Positions 17,943 through 25,550 of a stretch of DNA of 64,000 nucleotides are shown piece after piece. Source of the DNA: Chryseobacterium sp. Leaf404. Its GTDB lineage: Bacteria; Bacteroidota; Bacteroidia; Flavobacteriales; Weeksellaceae. The stretch is from contig NZ_LMQM01000014.1 of assembly GCF_001424145.1 (NCBI RefSeq), forward strand, positions 62,001 through 126,000, read 5' to 3'. The notes beneath the pieces were generated by a model, which ran no database searches, was not told the origin of the DNA, and was given only the letters and a program-made list of their open reading frames with translations. Position 1 is the stretch's first letter. Every line of letters starts with the position of its first letter. The translations under genes and the position numbers were made by a program.

Positions 17943-17989
17943 ATGCTTTTAGCGTATGGCCTCTAGCTTTTGGCTATTTGCTGTGCGCT
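17943..17989. repeat. GCTTTTGGCTATT-type word repeat upstream of nuoF
   Basis: TATGCTTTTAGCGTATGGC is followed by CTCTAGCTTTTGGCTATTTGC, so the word (TA)GCTTTTGGC/TAGC recurs with small changes. It begins 6 bp upstream of the nuoF ATG. It is non-coding. Confidence 0.6.
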
Positions 17990-18013
17990 TTTTTTAATTA
18001 GTTTAAAATTTAT

Positions 18014-18523
18014 TTACCCCAAATCAACCTGTCCTTCTCTGCAAAGATCAAGGATTTCGTCAACTTTTTCTATGGTTAAATTTTCGTGATAGAACTTTCC
18101 TAACTGTAGCATTGGAGCATAACCACAAGCACCCAGACATTCAGCTGGTTTTAATGTAAACATTCCGTCTGCAGTTGTTTCACCGTCTTTAATGTTCAGT
18201 TTGGTTCTGATGTGGTCTAATATTTTTTCGCTTCCACAAACCATGCAAGGTCCGGTTCTGCATACTTCCAAAACATATTTACCAACAGGTTTCATATTAA
18301 ACATGGTATAGAAAGTGGCTACTTCGTACACTTCAATTGGCTTAATACTTAATAATTCAGCAACATAATCCATCACAGGAACGTCTAACCAACCTCCGAA
18401 TTCTTTCTGCGCAATGTGAAGCACAGGAAGAAGAGCAGATTTTTGTCTTCCCTCAGGATATCTTGCCATGATTTTATGGACCTGCTGTAAACTTTCCGGT
18501 TTAAAAGCTATTGTTTCGCTCAT
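18014..18523 (-). CDS. nuoE: NADH-quinone oxidoreductase subunit E (2Fe-2S)
   Basis: 169 aa thioredoxin-fold subunit that binds the N1a 2Fe-2S cluster and partners NuoF. Ligands are C88, C93, C129 and C133 (CRTGPCMVCG and CLGACGYAP), with the family spacing. The N-terminal helical part (MARYPEGRQKSALLPVLH) is also typical. It is followed by nuoF and preceded by a 191-bp gap from nuoD. Confidence 0.97.
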   Translation of the reverse strand: MSETIAFKPESLQQVHKIMARYPEGRQKSALLPVLHIAQKEFGGWLDVPVMDYVAELLSIKPIEVYEVATFYTMFNMKPVGKYVLEVCRTGPCMVCGSEKILDHIRTKLNIKDGETTADGMFTLKPAECLGACGYAPMLQLGKFYHENLTIEKVDEILDLCREGQVDLG

Positions 18524-18714
18524 CTTTATCTGATTTGAAATTTGAGGTTTGAAATTTGAGATTCAAAAGCTCAATTCTAAATTTATTTTAATTAAAAAGT
18601 TCTTTTTGGAACTATTTAGTTGTAAAATATACGAAGTACAGAGTACTGGGTAATTATTTAACTATTTATATTTTCAAGTACATTATACATTACTACATTG
18701 TACTTTCTACAATT
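18524..18714. repeat. nuoD-nuoE spacer with ATTTGA repeat and hairpins
   Basis: 18532-18565 is the ATTTGA-type word repeat, starting 9 bp from the nuoE ATG. 18598-18613 is a small hairpin (AGTTC / GAACT). 18676-18705 is a larger inverted pair (AAGTACA ... TGTACTT) enclosing ATTATACATTACTACAT, again a word-like repeat of TACATT. No gene. Confidence 0.65.
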
Positions 18715-19938
18715 TTATGCGTCTAATTCTCCCGCAATCACATTCATACTACACATCGTTACGATGGCATCTGAAATTACCGAACCTGTAATCATCTCAG
18801 GATAAGCCTGATAATAAATGAAACAAGGTCTTCTGAAATGCAGTCTGTAAGGTGCTCTTCCTCCGTCACTTACCAGATAAAATCCTAATTCTCCGTTACC
18901 ACCTTCGACAGCATGATAAACTTCTCCTTTTGGAACATCAGTTTCTCCCATTACAATTTTGAAATGGTAAATTAAAGCTTCCATCTTTTTGTAAACATCG
19001 GCTTTTTCAGGAAGATAAAATTCAGGAACATCTGCGTGGAAAGGTCCTTCAGGCAAATTGTCGTAGGCTTGGTTGATGATTTTTAAAGATTCCCAAATTT
19101 CCTGCTGACGAACCATAAAACGATCGTAAGTATCACCAGAAGTTCCTACAGGAATGATGAAATCAAAATCTTCGTAAGAAGAATAAGGTTCTGCAACTCT
19201 TACATCATAATCAACCCCTGTTGCACGTAAATTCGGACCTGTAAACCCGTAACTTAAAGCTCTTTCAGCTGAAATTGCTCCTGCACCAATGGTTCTGTCC
19301 ATAAAGATTCTGTTTCTTTCCAAAAGATTACAGAACTCCTGAAATCTTGCAGGGAAAGTTTTTAAGAAATCTTTCAGCAACTCATGGAATTTTGGAGTGA
19401 AATCTCTTTCAAATCCTCCGATTCTTCCCATGTTGGTTGTCATCCTCGCTCCACAAATCTGCTCGTACATATCATAAATACGCTCTCTTTCGATGAACAT
19501 ATAAGTAAGACCTGTAATTGCACCTGCATCCATTCCGGTTACCCCGTTACAGATTAAGTGATCACCGATTCTCGCCAATTCCATTAAAATAACACGCATA
19601 TAATCTACACGTTTCGGAACTTTTACACCAATCAGTTTTTCTACAGTCATGTGCCATCCGATATTATTAATCGGAGCTGAACAATAGTTCATACGGTCAG
19701 TAAGTGTAGTGATCTGAGCATAATTTCTTCTTTCAGAAATTTTTTCAAAAGCTCTGTGGATGTAACCAACAGTTTGCTCAGCATGGAGAATTCTCTCGCC
19801 GTCCATGGTAAGAACGTTTTGGAAGATTCCGTGTGTCGCAGGGTGAGTAGGTCCCAGATTCAGGGTGTATAATTGCCCGTCAATTTGCTCGTTACTGTCG
19901 TGTTGGTTAAGTATATTAGATAATGAGTTGTCTTTCAT
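18715..19938 (-). CDS. nuoD: NADH-quinone oxidoreductase subunit D
   Basis: 407 aa from the ATG at 19938. An upstream in-frame ATG at 19983 would translate the intergenic repeat and is rejected. It is the 49-kDa subunit that forms the quinone pocket with NuoB. Markers are LNLGPTHPATHG near the N-terminus, QTVGYIHRAFEKISERRNY, and the C-terminal PEMITGSVISDAIVTMCSMN. It is a separate gene, not fused to nuoC as in enterobacteria. Confidence 0.97.
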   Translation of the reverse strand: MKDNSLSNILNQHDSNEQIDGQLYTLNLGPTHPATHGIFQNVLTMDGERILHAEQTVGYIHRAFEKISERRNYAQITTLTDRMNYCSAPINNIGWHMTVEKLIGVKVPKRVDYMRVILMELARIGDHLICNGVTGMDAGAITGLTYMFIERERIYDMYEQICGARMTTNMGRIGGFERDFTPKFHELLKDFLKTFPARFQEFCNLLERNRIFMDRTIGAGAISAERALSYGFTGPNLRATGVDYDVRVAEPYSSYEDFDFIIPVGTSGDTYDRFMVRQQEIWESLKIINQAYDNLPEGPFHADVPEFYLPEKADVYKKMEALIYHFKIVMGETDVPKGEVYHAVEGGNGELGFYLVSDGGRAPYRLHFRRPCFIYYQAYPEMITGSVISDAIVTMCSMNVIAGELDA

Positions 19939-19962
19939 AATATATAATTGATAATTGATAAG

Positions 19963-19989
19963 TGATAATTGATCATTCATCAATCATCA
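19963..19989. repeat. TGATAATTGAT hairpin repeat upstream of nuoD
   Basis: The arms TGATAATTGAT (19963-19973) and ATCAATCATCA (19979-19989) pair with one mismatch over a 5-nt loop. Further ATTGATAATTGATAA words lie next to it. It sits 25 bp upstream of the nuoD ATG inside the nuoC-nuoD gap. Related hairpins precede hemH and gmk. Confidence 0.72.
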
Positions 19990-20005
19990 TTAATCATTTA
20001 TATTT

Positions 20006-20500
20006 TTATCTTCCGAACATCGCGTCGTCCTTATCTGTTCGTGTTCCGTCTTCCAGACGATATTCTTTCAGCATTGGATGATAGCCAAGATCTTCCATGT
20101 TCAGAATAGGTCTTAAATCTGGATGACCTTTAAATTTAATTCCGTAGAAATCAAATGTTTCTCTTTCCATCCAGTTGGCACCGGCGTATAATTCTGTTAA
20201 GGAATCAACTTCGATGTTTTCTCTAGACATGAAGATCTTTAAACGAAGTCTAAAGTTGGTCATCATGTTTTGCAGGTGATAAACCACACCGATTTCTTTT
20301 TCGGGAAATTCCGGGTAATGGATTCCACAGACATCGGTAAGGAAATTAATTCCAAGAGAAGAATCTTTAAGGTAATGAATTATTTTTTTAATATCATCTT
20401 TGTTTACTTCCACAGTAAGCATTCCATAAGGTTCTGAACTTGAAATTACAGATTCCGGAAATTCTCTCGAGAGTGCTTCTAATACAAATTCGTTCGTCAT
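20006..20500 (-). CDS. nuoC: NADH-quinone oxidoreductase subunit C
   Basis: 164 aa, the 30-kDa subunit of the peripheral arm. The family signature is clear near the C-terminus: ERETFDFYGIKFKGHPDLRP followed by ILNMEDLGYHP. It has no cofactors. The start is 6 bp after the nuoB stop. It is a stand-alone nuoC, in contrast to the fused nuoCD of E. coli. Confidence 0.96.
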   Translation of the reverse strand: MTNEFVLEALSREFPESVISSSEPYGMLTVEVNKDDIKKIIHYLKDSSLGINFLTDVCGIHYPEFPEKEIGVVYHLQNMMTNFRLRLKIFMSRENIEVDSLTELYAGANWMERETFDFYGIKFKGHPDLRPILNMEDLGYHPMLKEYRLEDGTRTDKDDAMFGR

Positions 20501-20506
20501 TATTCC

Positions 20507-21067
20507 TTAGTTGTCGATGTTGTAAGAGTCTAATAAATGCTGATATTCCGGTGTATCTCTTCTTCTGATGCTTTCACTTTCTGCTAAAGCCTGAACCTGC
20601 ATCACCCCTTCAATAATCTGCTCCGGTCTTGGCGGACAGCCTGGAACATAAACGTCTACAGGTATAATTTTATCAATCCCCTGAAGAACCGAATACGTAT
20701 CAAAAATACCGCCGCTGGAAGCGCATGCTCCTACGGCAACCACCCATTTCGGTTCTGCCATCTGAGTGTAAACTTCTTTTAAAACAGGACCTAATTTTTT
20801 AGAAATAGTTCCGCAAACCATCAGCATATCTGCCTGTCTTGGTGAGAAAGAGTTTCTTTCCATACCAAATCTGGATGCATCATAGGTTGGGTTTAGCGTA
20901 GCCATGAACTCGATTCCGCAACATGAAGTAGCGAATGGTAAAGGCCAAAGTGAAAACTTTCTTGCCATCCCGATGACACTGCTCAATTTCGTTGCGAAAA
21001 ATCCTTCTCCTTCAAATCCTTCCGGAGCTGGTGCATCTGTTCTTATAATTGGTTTTTGATCTGACAT
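20507..21067 (-). CDS. nuoB: NADH-quinone oxidoreductase subunit B (N2 cluster)
   Basis: 186 aa, carrying the terminal 4Fe-4S cluster N2 that reduces quinone. Ligands are the tandem C49-C50, C115 and C144 (VPGCPPRPE), with the same spacing as the E. coli protein. It lies 100 bp after nuoA, with an AT-rich spacer containing AGATTTNAA words. Confidence 0.97.
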   Translation of the reverse strand: MSDQKPIIRTDAPAPEGFEGEGFFATKLSSVIGMARKFSLWPLPFATSCCGIEFMATLNPTYDASRFGMERNSFSPRQADMLMVCGTISKKLGPVLKEVYTQMAEPKWVVAVGACASSGGIFDTYSVLQGIDKIIPVDVYVPGCPPRPEQIIEGVMQVQALAESESIRRRDTPEYQHLLDSYNIDN

Positions 21068-21167
21068 TTTGTTGATTTTAAAGATTTTAATTTAGATTTC
21101 AAATCTGTTATTATGTTAACTAAGATTTGATAGAGTTAATCTAAAAGTCTTATTTAAAATTGATACC

Positions 21168-21539
21168 TTATTTATCCCAGTCCAGCGCGCCTCGTTTCCA
21201 GACATAAAAAAATGCCAGGAAGAAAATCGCAACGAATGTGAGCACCGCAAAAAACCCTTCGAAACCGAATTCTCTGAAGTTTACAGCGTAAGGATAAAAA
21301 AATACGATTTCAATATCGAATAGTACAAAAAGCACTGCGGTCAAGAAATATTTAATTGAGAATGGCGTTCTCGCATTACCTTCTACAGGCACACCGCATT
21401 CCCAGCTTTGGTTTTTTGCAGAATTTCCTTTTTTCTGCTTTGGTCCTAAAAAGTGAGCGCCTAGTAGCGAAATCGCCACAAATCCTATAGCTACACCCGC
21501 TTGAATAAGGATTGGAATGTAATTTTCTGGTAAATTCAT
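21168..21539 (-). CDS. nuoA: NADH-quinone oxidoreductase subunit A
   Basis: 123 aa with three membrane helices, NuoA/ND3 family. The loop with the conserved Cys is present (QSWECGVPVEGNARTPFSIK), followed by YFLTAVLFVLFDIEIVFFYP with the conserved Asp and Glu. It is the first gene of the nuo operon. A TAAATTTG -7 element lies 24-31 bp upstream of the ATG. Confidence 0.96.
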   Translation of the reverse strand: MNLPENYIPILIQAGVAIGFVAISLLGAHFLGPKQKKGNSAKNQSWECGVPVEGNARTPFSIKYFLTAVLFVLFDIEIVFFYPYAVNFREFGFEGFFAVLTFVAIFFLAFFYVWKRGALDWDK

Positions 21540-21562
21540 TTTTACATTATTATCTCAAGTTG

Positions 21563-21570
21563 CAAATTTA
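21563..21570 (-). promoter_or_regulatory. Promoter -7 element of the nuo operon
   Basis: On the minus strand this reads TAAATTTG, an exact match to the Bacteroidota TAnnTTTG -7 motif. A start point 5-7 nt downstream would leave a leader of roughly 17-20 nt before the nuoA ATG. No clear TTTG -33 box was found at the usual distance. Confidence 0.5.
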
Positions 21571-21659
21571 GGCAATAAACAAGAAAGGGTGAAATTAATC
21601 ATACTAAATGTCGCTTCATTATGAAGAAAAAGCATAATTTAGAATTATTAAAAATAGTG

Positions 21660-21836
21660 TTATTTTCTGAGCTTTTTTAATACTGTAAATGCAACAAAAG
21701 AAATGTATCCGAAAAGTACACTTGCATAAACGATGTTAAATAAAATGTGCATTCTTTCGTCCGGCAAAACGAAAAAAAAGTTATAAACCACAAAACCTGC
21801 AATTAAAACCGCGAAAATGATCAGATGTACTTTCAT
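21660..21836 (-). CDS. Small two-helix membrane protein (58 aa)
   Basis: An ATG at 21836 opens a 58-codon frame ending in TAA at 21660-21662. Two hydrophobic segments, LIIFAVLIAGFVVYNFFFVL (about residues 5-24) and a second from about 31 to 52, suggest two membrane helices, with a basic tail (KKLRK). The start codon lies 1 bp beyond the stop of the upstream GNAT-like gene, so the two are probably co-translated. It matches no family I recognise. The coding pattern and tight coupling support a real gene. Confidence 0.7.
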   Translation of the reverse strand: MKVHLIIFAVLIAGFVVYNFFFVLPDERMHILFNIVYASVLFGYISFVAFTVLKKLRK

Positions 21837-21837
21837 G

Positions 21838-22962
21838 TCAGAATTTTATGGCGTACGTTCTTCTTCTTTTATGATTGGTTGGATTATAGTCCTGCCATAA
21901 AACCTGAACGCTCTTGTTTTCTTCCAGCTCCGGGTTTGTCTCTGCAAAATCGATTCCCATACTGTTGAAACGGACGAATATTTCTTTGAAAATAATTGCC
22001 GTCACGCCACGACGCTGATATTCAGGGTGAATACCGATAAGATAGAAATTGGCGCGGTCATTTTTCTTCTGAGCCTGCATAAAATGCCACCATCCAAACG
22101 GAAAAAGTTTGCCTTTAGATTTCTGCAGGGCTTTGGAGTAAGAAGGCATTGTTACGGCAAAAGATATAAGCTCATTATGCTCATCAACCACGCAGATCAC
22201 ATAGTTTTTGGCAATCATCGGGAAGAATTTTTCTTTGTAGGTCTGAATTTGCTCTTCTGTGATAGGAGTGTAGGTAGAAAGATGTTTGTACGTTTCGTCA
22301 AGCAGTTTAAACATTGGTTTTACATAAGGTAAAATTTCTTCCTTGCTTTTGAAATCCAAAACTCTCAGATTGTATTTTTCAGCTATTAATGAACTGAATT
22401 TTTCAACTTTTGGTGGCAGTACTTTAGGGAAATTCATTTCAAATTCTACCCATTCTTTTTCTTTTACCAAACCGAGTTCTTCGATATGCTGATGATAGTA
22501 TTCGTGATTGTAAATCCCAATCATCGTTGCTATTTTCTCAAAACCAAAAGTCAGCATTCCTGCTTTGTCTAAGTTTGTGAAACCCATTGGGCCTTCAATG
22601 TTGTCAATTTGGTGTGACCTGGCGTAATTAACTGCCGTATCAATTAAAGCTTTTGAAACCTGTCTGTCATCAATAAAATCAATCCACCCGAAGCGCACCT
22701 TTCTGATGCCAAGCTCTTTTTCTTCTTTACGGTTAATCATCACGGCAATTCTACCCACGATTTTGCCTTCTTTTTTTGCTAAAAACTGTTTCGCTTCAGA
22801 ATAATTCAGTGCAGGATTTTCTTTGGGATTCCAGACATTAATTTCATCCTTAATAAAGGACGGAACATAATATGGATTGTTTTTGTACAATTCCATTGGA
22901 AACTTTACAAACTGCTTTAAATCTTCGGGAGTTTTTACTTCAAAAATGGAAACTTCAGACAT
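21838..22962 (-). CDS. GNAT-like acetyltransferase family protein
   Basis: 374 aa, cytosolic. The C-terminal ~150 residues resemble a GNAT fold: a VICVVDEHNELISFAVTMP strand pair, then FYLIGIHPEYQRRGVTAII, whose QRRGVTA segment is the acetyl-CoA pyrophosphate loop (Q/RxxGxA/G). The N-terminal half also has GNAT-like strands (KIVGRIAVMINR), so it may be a double-GNAT protein. The substrate is unknown. Annotations of relatives as GTP cyclohydrolase are not supported by any motif seen here. A TATATTTG -7 element is at 22985-22992. Confidence 0.75.
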   Translation of the reverse strand: MSEVSIFEVKTPEDLKQFVKFPMELYKNNPYYVPSFIKDEINVWNPKENPALNYSEAKQFLAKKEGKIVGRIAVMINRKEEKELGIRKVRFGWIDFIDDRQVSKALIDTAVNYARSHQIDNIEGPMGFTNLDKAGMLTFGFEKIATMIGIYNHEYYHQHIEELGLVKEKEWVEFEMNFPKVLPPKVEKFSSLIAEKYNLRVLDFKSKEEILPYVKPMFKLLDETYKHLSTYTPITEEQIQTYKEKFFPMIAKNYVICVVDEHNELISFAVTMPSYSKALQKSKGKLFPFGWWHFMQAQKKNDRANFYLIGIHPEYQRRGVTAIIFKEIFVRFNSMGIDFAETNPELEENKSVQVLWQDYNPTNHKRRRTYAIKF

Positions 22963-22984
22963 AGTTTTCGGCTAAATAGAACCA

Positions 22985-22992
22985 CAAATATA
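22985..22992 (-). promoter_or_regulatory. Promoter -7 element for the GNAT-like gene
   Basis: On the minus strand the sequence is TATATTTG, an exact TAnnTTTG match, 22 bp upstream of the ATG at 22962. A TTG box upstream is 25 bp away, slightly longer than usual. Confidence 0.4.
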
Positions 22993-23068
22993 AAAAATTT
23001 AAGCGTAAACTTTGGCACAATTTTTACATAGTGTAGTCATAAACTTATTTTAAAATTAAGCGCAAAAA

Positions 23069-23758
23069 ATGACAAGCTATTATATCATTATAGGAATCTC
23101 AATGTTGGTCAGTTGGTGGGTTTCTTCAAGATTAAAATCTAAATTTGAACATTATTCACAGGTTCATCTGAGAAACGGACTTTCCGGTAAGGAGGTAGCT
23201 GAAAAAATGCTTTCTGACAACGGAATACATAACGTACAGGTTATTTCTGTCCCTGGCCAGCTTACCGATCACTACAATCCTGAGAACAAAACAGTAAATT
23301 TATCTGAAGCTGTATACATGCAGAGAAATGCTGCCGCAGCGGCTGTTGCAGCTCATGAATGTGGTCACGCAGTGCAGCATGCTGTAGGATATTCCATGTT
23401 GCAGCTAAGATCAAAGCTTGTTCCTGTGGTAAGTATCAGTTCAAATCTGATGCAGTTTGTAATTATGGGAGGTATTATTCTGATGGCGATGAGTGGGAAT
23501 AGAATCCTTCTCTTCGCAGGTGTAATCATGTTTGCTTTAACCACACTTTTTGCTTTCGTTACACTTCCTGTAGAATATGACGCGAGCAATAGAGCAATGA
23601 AATGGCTGAAAGATACCGGCACTGTAACTTCTGAAGAATATGTGGGTGTACAGGATAGTTTAAAATGGGCAGCAAGAACTTATCTGGTAGCTGCACTGGG
23701 ATCTTTAGCCCAGTTGTTATATTTTGCGTCACTTTTAATGGGTGGAAGAAGAGACTGA
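23069..23758 (+). CDS. Zinc metallopeptidase, YugP-type membrane protein
   Basis: 229 aa. The HExxH zinc motif (H96-E97-C-G-H100, in AAHECGHAVQHAVGYSM) and the surrounding pattern identify the neutral zinc metallopeptidase family PF04298 (YugP of Bacillus). There is an N-terminal membrane helix (3-19) and further helices at about 117-165 and near 205-222. The likely third ligand is in LPVEYDASNRAMKWL (Glu). The physiological substrate is unknown. A terminator follows. Confidence 0.9.
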   Translation: MTSYYIIIGISMLVSWWVSSRLKSKFEHYSQVHLRNGLSGKEVAEKMLSDNGIHNVQVISVPGQLTDHYNPENKTVNLSEAVYMQRNAAAAAVAAHECGHAVQHAVGYSMLQLRSKLVPVVSISSNLMQFVIMGGIILMAMSGNRILLFAGVIMFALTTLFAFVTLPVEYDASNRAMKWLKDTGTVTSEEYVGVQDSLKWAARTYLVAALGSLAQLLYFASLLMGGRRD

Positions 23759-23787
23759 AAAATCCTGAGATAAAAATAAACAGACTG

Positions 23788-23818
23788 ATCCTGAAATAAC
23801 GTTTTCAGGATTTTTTTT
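23788..23818 (+). terminator. Terminator after the YugP-type gene
   Basis: Stem ATCCTGAAA (23788-23796) pairs with TTTCAGGAT (23803-23811) across a 6-nt loop, followed by eight T residues. It overlaps the last codons of the convergent IMPACT-family gene. Confidence 0.8.
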
Positions 23819-24449
23819 GGTTGTCACTCGCCAGAAACATGAATTTATCATCAAAATCAAATGAAATATGCTGCATTTCTGATAATTTGTCTGCCAGATT
23901 CTCTTTATCTGAAAGTTTTACAGAAGCTTTTATCTTACAGTTTTCCAGTGTTTCAAAACTTAAAATTTTTGCATCAAATTTTGTAAGTAATGTGAAAATT
24001 ACGTTCTGCTGATCAAAATTAAACTGTACTCTTATTTCAGTTTCTAATTCTCTGGTGATGATTTCAGCATTTTCCAAAGTGATTTTAGCACATTCTTTAT
24101 ATGCTTTTACCAAACCTGAAACGCCGAGTTTAGTTCCGCCATAATATCTTACCGAAATTACAAGAACATTAGTGATTTCATTGGCTAAAAGCTGATTGTA
24201 AATGGGTAAACCGGCACTTCCTGAAGGCTCGCCATCATCATTGGCACGGTAGTTTTCACCATTGAAACCCATTCTAAAAGCGTAGCAGTGATGTGTTGCT
24301 TTGGGATGCTCGCCACGAATTTTCTCCAACGCAGTTTTCAGTTCTGCCTCAGTAGCAACAGGAAATGCGAAGCCGATAAATTTGCTGCCTTTTTCTTTGA
24401 GGATCGTATTTTCTATCGGTTTTGATATCGTTTTATATTCGTACAACAT
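23805..24449 (-). CDS. IMPACT/YigZ family protein
   Basis: 214 aa. The N-terminal UPF0029 domain is clear: GSKFIGFAFPV, HPKATHHCYAFRMG, then ANDDGEPSGSAGLPIYNQL and VRYYGGTKLGVSGLVKAY. The C-terminal ~80 residues match the DUF1949 ferredoxin-like domain. In eukaryotes IMPACT regulates the Gcn2 kinase; the bacterial role is unclear. Gap of 12 bp to ribD on the same strand, so probably one operon. Confidence 0.93.
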   Translation of the reverse strand: MLYEYKTISKPIENTILKEKGSKFIGFAFPVATEAELKTALEKIRGEHPKATHHCYAFRMGFNGENYRANDDGEPSGSAGLPIYNQLLANEITNVLVISVRYYGGTKLGVSGLVKAYKECAKITLENAEIITRELETEIRVQFNFDQQNVIFTLLTKFDAKILSFETLENCKIKASVKLSDKENLADKLSEMQHISFDFDDKFMFLASDNQKKS

Positions 24450-24461
24450 TATTTCGCCCGC

Positions 24462-25487
24462 TTAGTTTTTATTGATATGGAACTCAATGATAATGTCTCT
24501 GAAACTTTGAATTTGGGAAGGCTGGTTCTCAAATTCCGGAGCTTTTGTACCGTTTTTTAAAACCAGACTGTTGTTTTTAATCACAATACTTTCATCCCAG
24601 AGATCAGCATCAATAAACTGCTGAAGAACCATTCTGCCACCCTCTACAATCATCGACTGAATGTTGAGTTCATGAAGTTCTGCAATTAAATTCCCGATAA
24701 AATTTTCTCTTGATGTTTTGATGTATTTCACATTTCCGGCCTCATCATTTTTAACTGTATTGAAAACCAAAGTTTCAGCTTCATTATTGAAAATGTTGTA
24801 ATGCGGAGGAACTTTCAGATCGATATCAATAAGTATTCTTACAGGATTTCTGCCTTGAATTTCCCGTGTTGTAAGACTGGGATTGTCTCTTAAAGCTGTC
24901 ATAGTTCCTATAAGAATCGCGTGTTCATCACTTCTGAGTTGATGTACAAACTGTTTCGTTAAAGTATTGCTGATTTGAGTTGGTTTAAAATCCTGATCCA
25001 TAAACCGGTCCGCAGATTCTGCCCATTTCAGAACAATATAAGGACGTTTTTTTTCGTGATAAGCAAAAAATCTTTTATTGAGCTCAATGCATTCTTTTTC
25101 TAAAACTCCAGACACTACTTCAATACCGGCATCCTGAATAAGCTTTTTGCCTTTTCCGTTTACTTTATCATGAGAATCCATAGCGCCGATGACTACTTTT
25201 TTAAAGCCAAGCTCAATAATTTTCAGAGCACACGGCGGTGTTTTTCCAAAATGAGCGCACGGTTCGAGAGAAACGTAAATGGTGCTTTCAGAAATCAGTT
25301 CCTTATTTTTTACCGAACTGATGGCATTGATTTCAGCATGCGGTTCGCCGGCTTTTTGGTGGTAACCTTCGGCAATAATTCTGTTGTTGTGCACAATTAC
25401 ACTTCCAACCATGGGGTTGGGGTAGGTTTTTCCCAAAGCTTTTTTGGCAAGCTCAATACAGCGTTGAATGTAAAATTCGTCGTTCAT
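24462..25487 (-). CDS. ribD: Riboflavin biosynthesis deaminase/reductase
   Basis: 341 aa from the ATG at 25487; a longer frame to 25514 adds nine residues of leader-like sequence. It is the bifunctional RibD that deaminates and then reduces the pyrimidine intermediate of riboflavin synthesis. The N-terminal cytidine-deaminase domain has the zinc set H50-A-E52, C77 (EPCAH) and C86 (TPPCALKI). The C-terminal reductase domain (from about residue 148) includes RPYIVLKWAESADR and RILIDIDLKVP. Family length is normal. Confidence 0.95.
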   Translation of the reverse strand: MNDEFYIQRCIELAKKALGKTYPNPMVGSVIVHNNRIIAEGYHQKAGEPHAEINAISSVKNKELISESTIYVSLEPCAHFGKTPPCALKIIELGFKKVVIGAMDSHDKVNGKGKKLIQDAGIEVVSGVLEKECIELNKRFFAYHEKKRPYIVLKWAESADRFMDQDFKPTQISNTLTKQFVHQLRSDEHAILIGTMTALRDNPSLTTREIQGRNPVRILIDIDLKVPPHYNIFNNEAETLVFNTVKNDEAGNVKYIKTSRENFIGNLIAELHELNIQSMIVEGGRMVLQQFIDADLWDESIVIKNNSLVLKNGTKAPEFENQPSQIQSFRDIIIEFHINKN

Positions 25488-25550
25488 TTTTACAATTAAA
25501 AAAGGCGAAGACAAATTGCTTTGCTCCGCCCGTATTAGGTTTTTCAGAAA

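Noticed and set aside
23788..23818. Riboswitch near ribD
   Set aside because: An FMN riboswitch was looked for upstream of ribD (25488-25550) and not seen; the hairpin here is an ordinary terminator of the other strand.
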